Assembly: GCF_900109915.1 (NCBI RefSeq)
Contig: NZ_FOBU01000001.1
Coordinates: 750,764-814,763, forward strand
Direction of reading: 5' to 3'
DNA: 64,000 bases
Source of the DNA: Luteibacter sp. UNCMF331Sha3.1
Lineage (GTDB): Bacteria > Pseudomonadota > Gammaproteobacteria > Xanthomonadales > Rhodanobacteraceae
Both the position numbers and the translations under genes were made by a program. The notes beneath the pieces are model-generated. The model saw only the letters and a program-made list of their open reading frames with translations. It was not told the origin of the DNA and searched no databases. Every line of letters begins with the position of its first letter. Positions within the stretch are counted from its first letter, which is position 1. Shown here piece after piece: positions 42,343 to 51,337 of the stretch.

Positions 42343-44196
42343 GTGTTGAAAACAATGTCTGCCATTCCGGGCCCCGCGACTCGCTGGGGGCGCATTCTGC
42401 AGGGCGCGGGCGTCTTCGCGGCGTGCTTCCTGCTCAGAAGCATCTACGTTTCGCTTTTCGCCTGCGATCTGCCGCAATGGGACCAGTGGGACGCCGAAGG
42501 CGACCACCTGCTTCGCGCGTGGATGCATGGCACCTGGCACGTCGCGGATCTTTTCTCATCGCATAACGAACACCGGATCGCGTTCACGCGCCTCATCTCG
42601 CTCGCCATCTTCGAGGCGAACTCCGGGCAATGGGACAACCTGGTCGAGGCGTATGTCAATGCCGGGATTTTCAGCACGATGCTCACCCTTCTGTGGACCC
42701 TGCTCAATCGGAACGGCATCGCGACGTCCCTCCGCACCGCTTCCGCGCTGACAGTGCTGCTCATCGCCGCCCTCCCATTCAGCTGGGAAAACGCACTGGT
42801 CGGATTCCAGAGCCAGTTCTATCTCATGGCGATCGCTGCGATCGCCATGATAGGGATCGTTTCGTACATGCGGCCCTCTCGCCTCATGGTTGTCTGGCTC
42901 CTCGTCACGGGTGTGGCGTCGCTGTTCACGATGGCATCGGGCCTCATCGCGGCAGTGGCATGCATCGCAACGATTGTCGTCCGCGCATGGCGTGAACCGC
43001 TGGGGCACAAGTTTCTGTTTGTGAGTGTGGGCCTTCTGGCAGCGATTTCCGTGACCGGTCTTCTACTCGTACCCACGATTCCGGGTCACGAGGCCTATAA
43101 GGCCCAGGGAATGGTTGACCACGTACGCGGCCTTGCTGTCGTCCTGATGTGGCCTCTGGAGCCCAGGATGAGGCACTTGCAGAGCACCTTTACGATGCTT
43201 CTGGTCGCGATGATCATGTGGGCGCCCATGCTCCTGTTGTCGTTCCGGGTCCTACGGCGCAGGCAAGCTTCTTCTCAGGAATTGTTCGCTATTGGCGTTG
43301 CGATCTGGGTCCTGCTGCAGGCCGCTGCAATCGCACATTCCCGAGGGCACGGCATCGAAGTCATGGCGTCACGCTACATGGATATTCCGGCCATCGGCAG
43401 CCTGGTCAACGCCTGGCTGACACTGGCCGCGCTTCAGAGACGCGAGCTGAACCGAAATGTCTTCCGCATTGGGGTCGCCAGTTCCGCGCTGTTCGTCACC
43501 GGTCTTGCCGTGGGCCTGCACAAGCGAACGCCCGACGACCTCAGCCTCGCGTTGGATCGAAACAACCACACGACCGAGCAGACCCGTAACGTCCGAAACT
43601 ATGTGCGCTCCGGGAACTTCGCCGACCTCGACAAGCCGTTCTTCACTATTCCGTATCCCGACGCCCGACGCCTGCAGTCCTTGCTCGACGATCCGCTCGT
43701 CAAAGCCATGCTTCCGGTGTCGGTACGTACGCCGCTCTGGCTTCCAAGGGATATTGGCGGCTTCACTCGCGAAAACCTGCCATCCACGCTGATCGGCGAT
43801 ACACCGGCGACGGCCATAGGTTCGTATGCCTCAGCGAATGGCAACGCCTACATCGGGGCCATGATCTCGCCCGACGTGCGCTCCGCCTTTCCCATGGCGA
43901 TGATCGAGGTCGTCGGTGGGCGCATAGGTAAGAAGGGCCTCTCCGTGGCGTTGCAAAGCTCAAGCGGAATGACGCCGCTCGTACTTAGGCGCCAAGCCGG
44001 CCTTCGCTGGACTGCCGTCTACACGGCCGCTCCATCCGGTGCGTTTCGCGTCTCCGCGATCGACGACACAAAGGACAGTTGGCTTGGTCTGAGTGCACCG
44101 GTCGAGAGCGGAGTACTCAGCGCCTGGGCGCATCGATTCCAGGATTTCACGATTCGACACATGCGCAAGAGCGTAGGAGCTCCATACGCTCCGTGA
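42343..44196 (+). CDS. GT-C-like multi-pass membrane protein with WDxWD and HNEHR motifs
   Basis: About 617 residues, paralogous to 35722-37455: WDQWD at 46-50 and HNEHR at 74-78, with about ten helices and a beta-rich soluble C-terminal region of about 190 residues. The start is uncertain. AAGGGG precedes a GTG (42343) and a TTG (42346), while the ATG at 42355 is 15 bases from that SD; I use the GTG. A TATTAT box at 42243-42248 might be its -10. It is a single gene convergent with the methyltransferase at 44218. Likely periplasmic glycan modification using a polyprenyl-phosphate donor. Confidence 0.8.
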   Translation: MLKTMSAIPGPATRWGRILQGAGVFAACFLLRSIYVSLFACDLPQWDQWDAEGDHLLRAWMHGTWHVADLFSSHNEHRIAFTRLISLAIFEANSGQWDNLVEAYVNAGIFSTMLTLLWTLLNRNGIATSLRTASALTVLLIAALPFSWENALVGFQSQFYLMAIAAIAMIGIVSYMRPSRLMVVWLLVTGVASLFTMASGLIAAVACIATIVVRAWREPLGHKFLFVSVGLLAAISVTGLLLVPTIPGHEAYKAQGMVDHVRGLAVVLMWPLEPRMRHLQSTFTMLLVAMIMWAPMLLLSFRVLRRRQASSQELFAIGVAIWVLLQAAAIAHSRGHGIEVMASRYMDIPAIGSLVNAWLTLAALQRRELNRNVFRIGVASSALFVTGLAVGLHKRTPDDLSLALDRNNHTTEQTRNVRNYVRSGNFADLDKPFFTIPYPDARRLQSLLDDPLVKAMLPVSVRTPLWLPRDIGGFTRENLPSTLIGDTPATAIGSYASANGNAYIGAMISPDVRSAFPMAMIEVVGGRIGKKGLSVALQSSSGMTPLVLRRQAGLRWTAVYTAAPSGAFRVSAIDDTKDSWLGLSAPVESGVLSAWAHRFQDFTIRHMRKSVGAPYAP

Positions 44197-44217
44197 CTCG
44201 ACGACCGGCGCGTCAGC

Positions 44218-45303
44218 TCAGCCCCGGACCGCCCTGAAGAGCGCGCGCAGAGGCGCCGTTATCCGCCATGAGCGCGACCCTTCGTATTCCGCGATGCGGG
44301 ACGCGAGGAACGCCTTCTCCTGTCTGGCATCTTCGAGCATGGCGGACATCATCGTCCACTGCTCTTCACCGTGTTGAACGGCCTCACCCTCCATTCTCCG
44401 CCAGCTTTCGACTCGCTCCTCCCTGTCGGAAACGGGTGTTGCGCGAACGAAGAACTCGAATTCGCCGTAAGCCGTGCCGGTGAATGCGTCGCAACCAAGG
44501 CGGGTCAGGTCGTGCGACGCCAGCTCTCGCATCAGTCGAGCAAACGATCTGGGCGTAAACACCCAACAATGCACATCGTGGTACGTGCCGTTCATGACAA
44601 CGTCGTTGGCAAGGTGCATACAACCCTCGAACGTGAAGTCGCGCCCCAGGCGCGCCTCGTCAATTCTTCCCTGCCATGCGGCCATGGAATCGATCTGAGT
44701 CTTGTTCAGGGTAAAGTCCAGCACCTGGTGCGGCTGTGGTACACGCGCCCGCACCATGTGAGCACAGATCACGTCCGCCAGGCGCGTATCGCCGCGAAGG
44801 TAGTCGAAGGAATAGCGCCGATCGGGAATCGCCAGACGGATCTTCCCTCGGTCATTCAAGACCTCGACCAGCTCATCAAGCCATGCGATCAGATCCGGAA
44901 CGTGCTCGATGACATGCGAAGCGACGATGTAATCGACCTTCGCGTTTACCCCGACAGCATCCTGAAGCGTGTTTCCTCCCCACGTCGCATCGACATCGAC
45001 GATGTCCCCGCTATCAACATGGGGATCAGATGCGTATCGCTGCCGAAGCGTCTCCGTATCCGCGTAGTCGACGTAGATCACCTTGCCAACGCTTCGCCGA
45101 ACTACGGGATTATTGAGGGGACCCAATTCGAGCCCGACTTCAGTAGAGAAGTCGATGCCGTCGGTCAAGATCGACTGCCGGTCGTTAGCCACAAAGACTG
45201 CCTCCCGCGGGATTCCGCCTGCGGGAGGATAGTACGACGCGGTTCCGGCCGGGCCAACCCCCTGCCCCGTAGCGACCTCGGGCCGCCGCGAGGCCGTCGT
45301 CAT
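44218..45303 (-). CDS. Class I methyltransferase with C-terminal helical tail
   Basis: 361 residues. SAM-binding site GLELGPLNNP, then IVASHVIEHVPDLIAWLDEL as the post-I/III segment of Methyltransf_11/23-type proteins, and LRLAIPDRRYSFDYLRG-type strand. Residues from about 300 form a helical segment ending WRITAPLRALFRAV, the basic membrane-associating tail commonly found on glycan enzymes in rhamnan loci. It is the last gene of the five-gene minus operon that begins at wzm, 12 bases after the glycosyltransferase. It probably methylates a sugar of the exported glycan. Confidence 0.85.
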   Translation of the reverse strand: MTTASRRPEVATGQGVGPAGTASYYPPAGGIPREAVFVANDRQSILTDGIDFSTEVGLELGPLNNPVVRRSVGKVIYVDYADTETLRQRYASDPHVDSGDIVDVDATWGGNTLQDAVGVNAKVDYIVASHVIEHVPDLIAWLDELVEVLNDRGKIRLAIPDRRYSFDYLRGDTRLADVICAHMVRARVPQPHQVLDFTLNKTQIDSMAAWQGRIDEARLGRDFTFEGCMHLANDVVMNGTYHDVHCWVFTPRSFARLMRELASHDLTRLGCDAFTGTAYGEFEFFVRATPVSDREERVESWRRMEGEAVQHGEEQWTMMSAMLEDARQEKAFLASRIAEYEGSRSWRITAPLRALFRAVRG

Positions 45304-45315
45304 GCCCTGACCTGG

Positions 45316-47667
45316 TCAGGCGCTACGCGCCACGCGAGACGAGTGCCGTTTCGGGCCAAACAGGAAACAGGCATCGTCCAGACTGAGGTTCGGATTGAAG
45401 TATGGGTCGTCCAGAAGCGAGGTTGACCAGCGATCCTTCATGAACCTGGCCTCTCCTAGAAAACGATTCTTACGCGGGCCTGCGTCGTCGTGCCCACGCG
45501 AGGCGGATTCGTGGTGATACATCTCCGCGCGCGGGGTCCACACAATCGCATAGCCCGCCGCCCGGATCCGCAGACAGAGATCGACGTCGTTGAACGCGAC
45601 ACCCAGTGCCTCGTCGAATCCACCAACTTCGTCGAACACCTCGCGCCTCACCGCCATGCAGGCCGCCGTAACGGCGGAAAGCTGTTGGGTGAGGTGCATA
45701 CGGCACATCTGGCCGGGATATCCACGTTGCTGGAGGTGATAGGCGTGACCCGCGACACGTGCCTCGCCAAGACCAAGGATGATGCCCGCGTGCTGTACGG
45801 TGTCGTTCGGGTAATACAGCATGCACCCGACTGCGCCCACTTCCCTGCGCATCGCGTGCGACACGAGTTCGTCGAGCCACGCAGGCGTGATGACTTCCAG
45901 ATCGTTGTTCGCGAAAACGATCACATCCCCGGATGTCTGCGCGACGGCGAAGTTGTTGATGGCAGAGAAATTGAATGGCGCATCGTAGCGAAGCACCCGT
46001 GCGCTTCCGGCTTCATCCAGCTCCTGCAGGTATCGCAGTGTTTCGCCCTCGACCGAACCATTGTCGACAATGACGATCTCAAAGCGCCCATATGTTGTCT
46101 TTGCGAGAATGCTCTGCACGCATTGTCGAAGCAGGTCCACATGGTCGCGTGTCGGAATGACGATCGATACGAGGGGTTCCTTTTCCGGGTCGATGGAATG
46201 CGCGAAGTTCCCGGGGAACGACGTCAGTTCATCGAACCGGCCCTTGATACCGAGTCGCTCGAAATGCGCGGACAACGACTTCTGGGCTGCGACACTCGCG
46301 TAGCTCTTTTCCTGCGGCCCCGCAGCCGTGGAGCCTGCGATCGTCCGCCAGTGGTAAAGGACATGCGGGACATGGACGACGCCGGCAGAGCCAACCCGCT
46401 CTACGCAGCGAAGTGCTAGGTCATAGTCCTGACTGCCCTCATAGCCCTCGCGGAATCCACCGACATCGCGCAACAACGCCGCGCTGTAGACACCGAAGTG
46501 ACTGACCATGTTGTGGCCGCGGAAGAGATCTATGTTGAAGTCGGGCTTGAAGTAAGGGTCGAAACGAATGCCGTCCTCACCTATCTTGTCCTCGTCCGAG
46601 AAAAGAACGCCGGCACCAGGGTTGTCGAGGATGGCTTGGGCCATCGTCGAGAGAGCTACCGGCGACAACTCATCGTCGTGGTCCAGCAGGGCGACGTAGT
46701 CGCCTGTCACGAGTTCCAGTGCGGAGTTCGACGATCGGGAGATATGGCCGTTCTTCTCGCGGAAAACTACCTTGATACGCGCGTCGCGAGCAGCGTATTC
46801 GCTGAGCACGGATCGGATGCGTGGGTTTGGCGAACAATCGTCGGCAATGCACAGCGTCCAGTTCGAATAGGACTGCTCGATGACCGAGTCGATACACCGT
46901 CGCAGCCACTTCTCGGGCGGGTTGTATACCGGCATGACGATGGATAGCGAAGGCGCGTCGCCGCGGTCCTCGAACGATTGCCTGATGGCGGCAAGCTGGG
47001 ACGCCGTCCAAGTATCATTGACGAGAACCCAGTTCTGGTAGCTGCGCGCGAGCGAGGCATCCACGATGCCGATGTAGATCGAATAGATCTTGCGACCTAC
47101 GGCTCGCGGACCACCCCGCAGGAGTTCCGCTACGCAGGCGCGCATGAGCCGCTTCCGCGACATACCCGTCCTCGGACGCCCCGCGATCGAGCTGAGCATC
47201 GTGCGGGCTGCGGCGAGTCGACCGACCTTCCTGATCGTGAAGCGTTCCAGGTCGAACTCGCCCGGAATGGCCATCGGGTCGAAACGCAGACCAACGATGT
47301 CACTCCTGAGGGCGATGATCGAGCGCTCGCCGTGAGTAGCCGCCCCGAACAGCGGGATGGCATCAGCCTCCTGTATCGGCGTCTCGAAGTCCGGATACAG
47401 CAACGCATGGAGCCCGGCTCCGTCGACCGACTTGATGTCGCACGTGATCTCGTACCAGCCACCGGGCATGCGGCCACCCGGCACCTCGATCCGGAACTGG
47501 GGATCATTGCCTGTCGATGCCCAGCGCGTGGCGGATCCCGGGCTGGCAACGAGATCGTTCACAGGCACCAGCTTGAGCGCGATCTCGCCGTGAGACGAAC
47601 TTTTCTCATTCATCGGAGACACAGATAGCTTACCTCGCTTACGTTCATTCGGACCGTCGAACGACAT
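45316..47667 (-). CDS. Bifunctional GT2-GT2 glycosyltransferase (O-antigen chain synthesis)
   Basis: 783 residues. There is an N-terminal beta-sandwich part (about 30-135, perhaps carbohydrate binding). The first GT2 domain (about 235-450) has SIVMPVYNPPEKWLRRC, ADDCSPNP and LDHDDELSP. The second (about 490-740) has VSIVIPTRDHVDLLRQC, VDNGSVEGE and FANNDLEVITP. The double GT2 arrangement is that of polymerising rhamnosyl/mannosyltransferases (WsaE, WbbL-like, Xanthomonas Wxc proteins). Thus it probably builds the repeating unit on undecaprenyl-PP in the cytoplasm. Its ATG overlaps the previous stop (TGATG). Confidence 0.9.
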   Translation of the reverse strand: MSFDGPNERKRGKLSVSPMNEKSSSHGEIALKLVPVNDLVASPGSATRWASTGNDPQFRIEVPGGRMPGGWYEITCDIKSVDGAGLHALLYPDFETPIQEADAIPLFGAATHGERSIIALRSDIVGLRFDPMAIPGEFDLERFTIRKVGRLAAARTMLSSIAGRPRTGMSRKRLMRACVAELLRGGPRAVGRKIYSIYIGIVDASLARSYQNWVLVNDTWTASQLAAIRQSFEDRGDAPSLSIVMPVYNPPEKWLRRCIDSVIEQSYSNWTLCIADDCSPNPRIRSVLSEYAARDARIKVVFREKNGHISRSSNSALELVTGDYVALLDHDDELSPVALSTMAQAILDNPGAGVLFSDEDKIGEDGIRFDPYFKPDFNIDLFRGHNMVSHFGVYSAALLRDVGGFREGYEGSQDYDLALRCVERVGSAGVVHVPHVLYHWRTIAGSTAAGPQEKSYASVAAQKSLSAHFERLGIKGRFDELTSFPGNFAHSIDPEKEPLVSIVIPTRDHVDLLRQCVQSILAKTTYGRFEIVIVDNGSVEGETLRYLQELDEAGSARVLRYDAPFNFSAINNFAVAQTSGDVIVFANNDLEVITPAWLDELVSHAMRREVGAVGCMLYYPNDTVQHAGIILGLGEARVAGHAYHLQQRGYPGQMCRMHLTQQLSAVTAACMAVRREVFDEVGGFDEALGVAFNDVDLCLRIRAAGYAIVWTPRAEMYHHESASRGHDDAGPRKNRFLGEARFMKDRWSTSLLDDPYFNPNLSLDDACFLFGPKRHSSRVARSA

Positions 47668-49118
47668 CAGGCGCGATTGCGCGACCGAAAGAGATCGAAA
47701 AAAGTACGCCGGCTAATCGCTTCGAGCAGCCGCGTGGACTCATCCAGTTTTCCCGACAACTCGTCAATCCGCGCATTCAGATGTGCAACGGACTGCGCTG
47801 TCGTCTGCGCCTCGGCATCGACGCGACGATGGACGCCGGAGATCGTTTCGCCGAACGTGTCCAGCTGGCTTCGAAGCGCAGCCAGAGGTAGGCGCTTCTC
47901 ACTGCCATTGATCTCGTTGGCGACACCGGACAATTGTGACTCCGCAACTTTTGAGACCTCGGGATCGGTTAGCAACGCCTCGTAATCGACTGTCATCTCG
48001 AGGGTGATGCTACCTTCGTTCGCGAGGTCGCCCCAGATGTCCCCAACATAGACTTCGAAGTTCGGGTCGTTGTGAAACGCGGCGAGCCTCAGCCTCCCTT
48101 CGAATCGTTCGGCCACGAACTGGCCATGCACCCCGACAAGGCGAGCCGCCGCATGCACGTCGACGTCGATGACTTTGTTGAGGTCGTCGCGGAACGCGAG
48201 GGAAAGCAGGCTGAACACGCCCCCCATATTCGCCGGGTCGATTCGCAGGAAATCAGGCCGTGTGGCCGCTGGAAACCGGAACGATAACTGCACGCGCCCC
48301 AGCGCGCCACCCGCCTTGGCCGCGAGCGAATTCTGCTCGGAGAAGCCCTCGTCTTCCGCGCGGTAGTACACGCGCGCCTCCACGCCCGATGGCAGAGCCA
48401 CGGCGCGATCAAGCTGGCCCGTCTTTTCATCAATGATCGTGCCGGCGATCTGCTCGAAGTAGTTTCGGACACGATCCGGCTCGACTTCGGCAAAGGCCAT
48501 GAAATCATCGAATGCCTCGGTCGTTTTCCCGCCAAGGGTGAGGACGGCCAGCCCGTTACTGTGGACGAACTCGAAGATCCGATACTCACGACGAAGCTCG
48601 GCGATGAACTTCCATACCCCGAAATCGCCGTGTTTGACCTGAGTGTCGTGAAAAAGAACGACACCCCGCTCGCTCATCTTGGGAAGCCAGGTACGGAAGT
48701 CGTTGCTGACGGCCTCGTAGGTGTGCAGGCCATCGATGTGCAGGAGATCAATGCTCCCATCGGCGAACTCGCCACGCACGTCGTCGAAGTAGCCCTGCTT
48801 CAGCGTGGAGAAGTGACCGAACCGCTGGTCGTGGCGAGCACGCAATGCATCGAGCACGGAGTGATCATAGAACCGCGCCTGAGGATCGCCCTCCCAGCTG
48901 TCGATCGCGACGAAACTGGCGTCGAGCCCGATCGCCTCGGCCGCCTGACAGAATGCGATATAAGAATTGCCGGAATCGGTGCCCAGCTCGACCAATGTCC
49001 GCGGGCGCAGCATTTCGATGATCGCGTAAGCGAATGGAATATGCCCCGCCCAGGGATACGGGAACGTCAGCGACGGCTTCAGGAAAGCCGTTCGATATTT
49101 ATCAAGCGTAAAATTCAT
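47667..49118 (-). CDS. Methyltransferase with C-terminal coiled coil, putative O-antigen chain terminator
   Basis: 483 residues. A class I methyltransferase (1-200) has [15 protein letters not shown] and [13 protein letters not shown], like CmcI/rhamnosyl O-methyltransferases. It is followed by a beta-rich domain (about 240-385; [18 protein letters not shown], FNLxF-like strands), then a heptad-patterned coiled coil (about 408-472) and a short cationic, aromatic end ([14 protein letters not shown]). This order recalls WbdD, in which a coiled coil sets O-antigen length and a terminal methyl group signals export. It lies directly after wzt, with 2 bases between. Confidence 0.87.
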   Translation of the reverse strand: MNFTLDKYRTAFLKPSLTFPYPWAGHIPFAYAIIEMLRPRTLVELGTDSGNSYIAFCQAAEAIGLDASFVAIDSWEGDPQARFYDHSVLDALRARHDQRFGHFSTLKQGYFDDVRGEFADGSIDLLHIDGLHTYEAVSNDFRTWLPKMSERGVVLFHDTQVKHGDFGVWKFIAELRREYRIFEFVHSNGLAVLTLGGKTTEAFDDFMAFAEVEPDRVRNYFEQIAGTIIDEKTGQLDRAVALPSGVEARVYYRAEDEGFSEQNSLAAKAGGALGRVQLSFRFPAATRPDFLRIDPANMGGVFSLLSLAFRDDLNKVIDVDVHAAARLVGVHGQFVAERFEGRLRLAAFHNDPNFEVYVGDIWGDLANEGSITLEMTVDYEALLTDPEVSKVAESQLSGVANEINGSEKRLPLAALRSQLDTFGETISGVHRRVDAEAQTTAQSVAHLNARIDELSGKLDESTRLLEAISRRTFFDLFRSRNRA

Positions 49119-49120
49119 GG

Positions 49121-50488
49121 TTAGTTCTCACTGATGACTTCGACGTCGAGCATATTTATGCCGATGAGACCAGACGGAGTGCCCATGCCATCAGACCTGA
49201 ACTTGAGTGCCTCATGAATCCAGTGCTGGATGACATGTTCCGATTGGTCCCCCTCCGCCACACCCGCCGTCACGAAATATTCGCCGGCCTGCAGTCGCGG
49301 CATTTCAAACCGGAAGACTGCAGTCAGCGTCCCTGCTGCCTCAATGCGGAATCGTTCCTTGATGTAAAGGTGCGTGTTGTCGCCGAACAGCAGCTGCCCC
49401 AGCCGATCTTTGATATAGAAGCCGACGATGACGCCGTCTAGCTCGTCTTGCGCGGTTATATCGATCTTGAGAGCGACCTCTTCGCCACCGAAAACGAGGC
49501 CGAGCTCGGTGTCGTCCCGATCGACAAGTGCAACATGGGAAATGGTGGCGCGCGATTCGCCAAAACTGGTCGCGTGCGGATCGAACGGGAACAGTTCGAT
49601 ATCGTTTCGCAGGACGGACCTATCCCGTAGTTCCAGACGCTCGTCACGCCGCCGCGCGACGCGCGGATCGGTTTCACTGCGGGTGGCAATGCGGGTAGCC
49701 GTCGTTCCCTGCCGCTCGTGAATGAATGCCTCCGTGTATGCCGCCATCACGTCCTTGGCGATACCCGCGGCTTTGACCACGCCGCCATCGAGCCAGATCG
49801 CGCGATCGCACAAGCCAGTGACGGCAGCGCCGTCGTGGCTAACAAAGAGCAGGGTTCCACGGGTCTTGAACTCGCGCAGGAATCGCATGCACTTCTGAGT
49901 AAAGAATGCGTCACCCACGGCAAGCGCTTCGTCAATGATCAGCACATCGGCATCGACATGCACAATGACGGAGAACGCGAGCCTCATCACCATGCCGCTC
50001 GAATAACTCTTCACCGGCTGATCGATGAAAGACCCGATGTCGGCGAACTCTGCGATCTGATCGAAACGACCATCGATTTCAGTTTTCGAAAGACCGAGGA
50101 TGGATGCATTGAGATAGACGTTCTCACGTCCTGTGAACTCGGCATTGAATCCGCTACCCAGCTCCAGCAACGCGGCGACACGCCCATTGACCGCCACATC
50201 GCCTTCATTGGCGGCCAGCGTACCGGCAATGAGCTGGAGCAGGGTCGACTTGCCCGAACCGTTACGTCCGATGATTCCGAGCGTCTCGCCTCGTTGCACG
50301 TCGAAAGTCACGCCATGAAGCGCCCAGAACTCCCGGTAATAGGTACGGCGCGCGCCCACCAGCCCCTGCAGCAGCCGGTGTAGCGGGCGATCGTAAATGT
50401 GATAGCACTTGCTGACGTTCCGTACGGAAATCGCCACGTCGGCGCTGCCTGAAGCCTCCGTTCCGGAAATCGACCGGTCAGATGACAT
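49121..50488 (-). CDS. wzt: O-antigen ABC transporter ATPase with C-terminal glycan-recognition domain
   Basis: 455 residues. ABC domain (about 20-260): Walker [12 protein letters not shown], signature [11 protein letters not shown] in the Wzt/TagH form, Walker [14 protein letters not shown] linker and then a beta-sandwich domain (about 300-450; [35 protein letters not shown]) matches the Wzt C-terminal domain that reads the modified non-reducing end of the O-chain. So the O-antigen is chain-terminated and exported by the ABC route, not Wzx/Wzy. It overlaps wzm by 11 bases. Confidence 0.95.
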   Translation of the reverse strand: MSSDRSISGTEASGSADVAISVRNVSKCYHIYDRPLHRLLQGLVGARRTYYREFWALHGVTFDVQRGETLGIIGRNGSGKSTLLQLIAGTLAANEGDVAVNGRVAALLELGSGFNAEFTGRENVYLNASILGLSKTEIDGRFDQIAEFADIGSFIDQPVKSYSSGMVMRLAFSVIVHVDADVLIIDEALAVGDAFFTQKCMRFLREFKTRGTLLFVSHDGAAVTGLCDRAIWLDGGVVKAAGIAKDVMAAYTEAFIHERQGTTATRIATRSETDPRVARRRDERLELRDRSVLRNDIELFPFDPHATSFGESRATISHVALVDRDDTELGLVFGGEEVALKIDITAQDELDGVIVGFYIKDRLGQLLFGDNTHLYIKERFRIEAAGTLTAVFRFEMPRLQAGEYFVTAGVAEGDQSEHVIQHWIHEALKFRSDGMGTPSGLIGINMLDVEVISEN

Positions 50489-51305
50489 CGGCGAACCCTC
50501 GCTTTGTTTTCAGGAACCACGCATAACCGAGGTAAGCGAAGACGGCGCTACCCACAGCGTAGAGAGTCAGGCCGGCGAAATCCGGCAAATGCCCCCAGAG
50601 CGCGACTTCACGAGCCTGGTTGATGATGAACGACAGCGGATTCAGCGCGAAGATCACCCGGTATTTCTCGGGAAGCGTGTCGACAGGAATGATGGCCGAG
50701 GAAAGAAACAGCATAGCCGTGGCGAAAACACCGGTGACCTGTGGAATGTCGCGGATGTACACGCCGAGCGACGCGAGAAACCAGCTAACGCCCATCGTGA
50801 ATATGACAAACGGTGCCACGACAATTGGAACGAGGAAAATTGTCAGTGGAACGTACAACTTGAATACGAAGTGCAGGCACGCAAAAACGATGAAATTCGC
50901 GGCCACGTGAAATAAGGCTGACAGGACCATGGGCCAAGGCAGGATTTCCAACGGAAAAATGATCCGTTTCACCAGATTGGGATTGCCCGTAATCAGGGTC
51001 GGCGATCGAACAAGGCATTCGGCGAAATAGCCATGGATGATCAGCCCGACGAACAGGATGAGCGCGTACTCGCCAGTGCTGTCGGAGGTATGCGGCCACC
51101 GACTCTTCATGATGTAGCCGAACGCGATCGTATACACGCCCAACATCAGGAACGGACTGATCAACGACCACAGAAGACCAAACGTTGCCCCGCGGTAACG
51201 GCCGAGCAACTCACGCTTGCTCATCGCAAGAGTAAGCGAACGGTACTTGCCGAAGGCCTCAAACGGGCCCGTCAGCGTAATTTTCTTCAGGGACGGATAC
51301 GACAA
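50478..51305 (-). CDS. wzm: O-antigen ABC transporter permease
   Basis: 275 residues with six or so membrane helices of the ABC2 type, containing RYRGATFGLLWSLISPFLMLGVYTIAFG near the N-terminus, SSAIIPVDTLPEKYR and NPLSFIINQARE. Partner of Wzt for exporting undecaprenyl-PP-linked O-antigen. The best start is a TTG at 51305 with GGAG 10 bases upstream; the first ATG (codon 28) would remove a conserved N-terminal segment. It is the first gene of the minus-strand operon wzm-wzt-methyltransferase-GT-methyltransferase, starting 32 bases beyond the metB stop, so metB read-through may add to its expression. Confidence 0.94.
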   Translation of the reverse strand: MSYPSLKKITLTGPFEAFGKYRSLTLAMSKRELLGRYRGATFGLLWSLISPFLMLGVYTIAFGYIMKSRWPHTSDSTGEYALILFVGLIIHGYFAECLVRSPTLITGNPNLVKRIIFPLEILPWPMVLSALFHVAANFIVFACLHFVFKLYVPLTIFLVPIVVAPFVIFTMGVSWFLASLGVYIRDIPQVTGVFATAMLFLSSAIIPVDTLPEKYRVIFALNPLSFIINQAREVALWGHLPDFAGLTLYAVGSAVFAYLGYAWFLKTKRGFADVI

Positions 51306-51337
51306 TGTGCGCTCACTCCAGTGTTCGATCGTCGCGA

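Larger units (their letters stand above)
27492..51305. other. O-antigen / surface-glycan gene island between etfA and metB
   Basis: All 18 genes between the etfA terminator and metB encode glycan functions: glycosyltransferases, methyltransferases, GT-C-like or flippase-like membrane proteins, lipid-linked pentose synthesis and ABC export. In Xanthomonas the etfA-metB interval is the known hypervariable LPS locus. By eye, 27.5-32.9 kb and 40.9-51.3 kb use more A/T-ending codons than flanking housekeeping genes, while the 33-40 kb operon looks closer to the host. No transposase, integrase or att repeat was seen at the borders. Confidence 0.8.

Noticed and set aside
27492-51305. Mobile element or integrase at the edges of the glycan island
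   Set aside because: No transposase, integrase, IS terminal repeats or tRNA gene were seen at either border. Variation at this site probably arises by homologous recombination in the flanking conserved genes.
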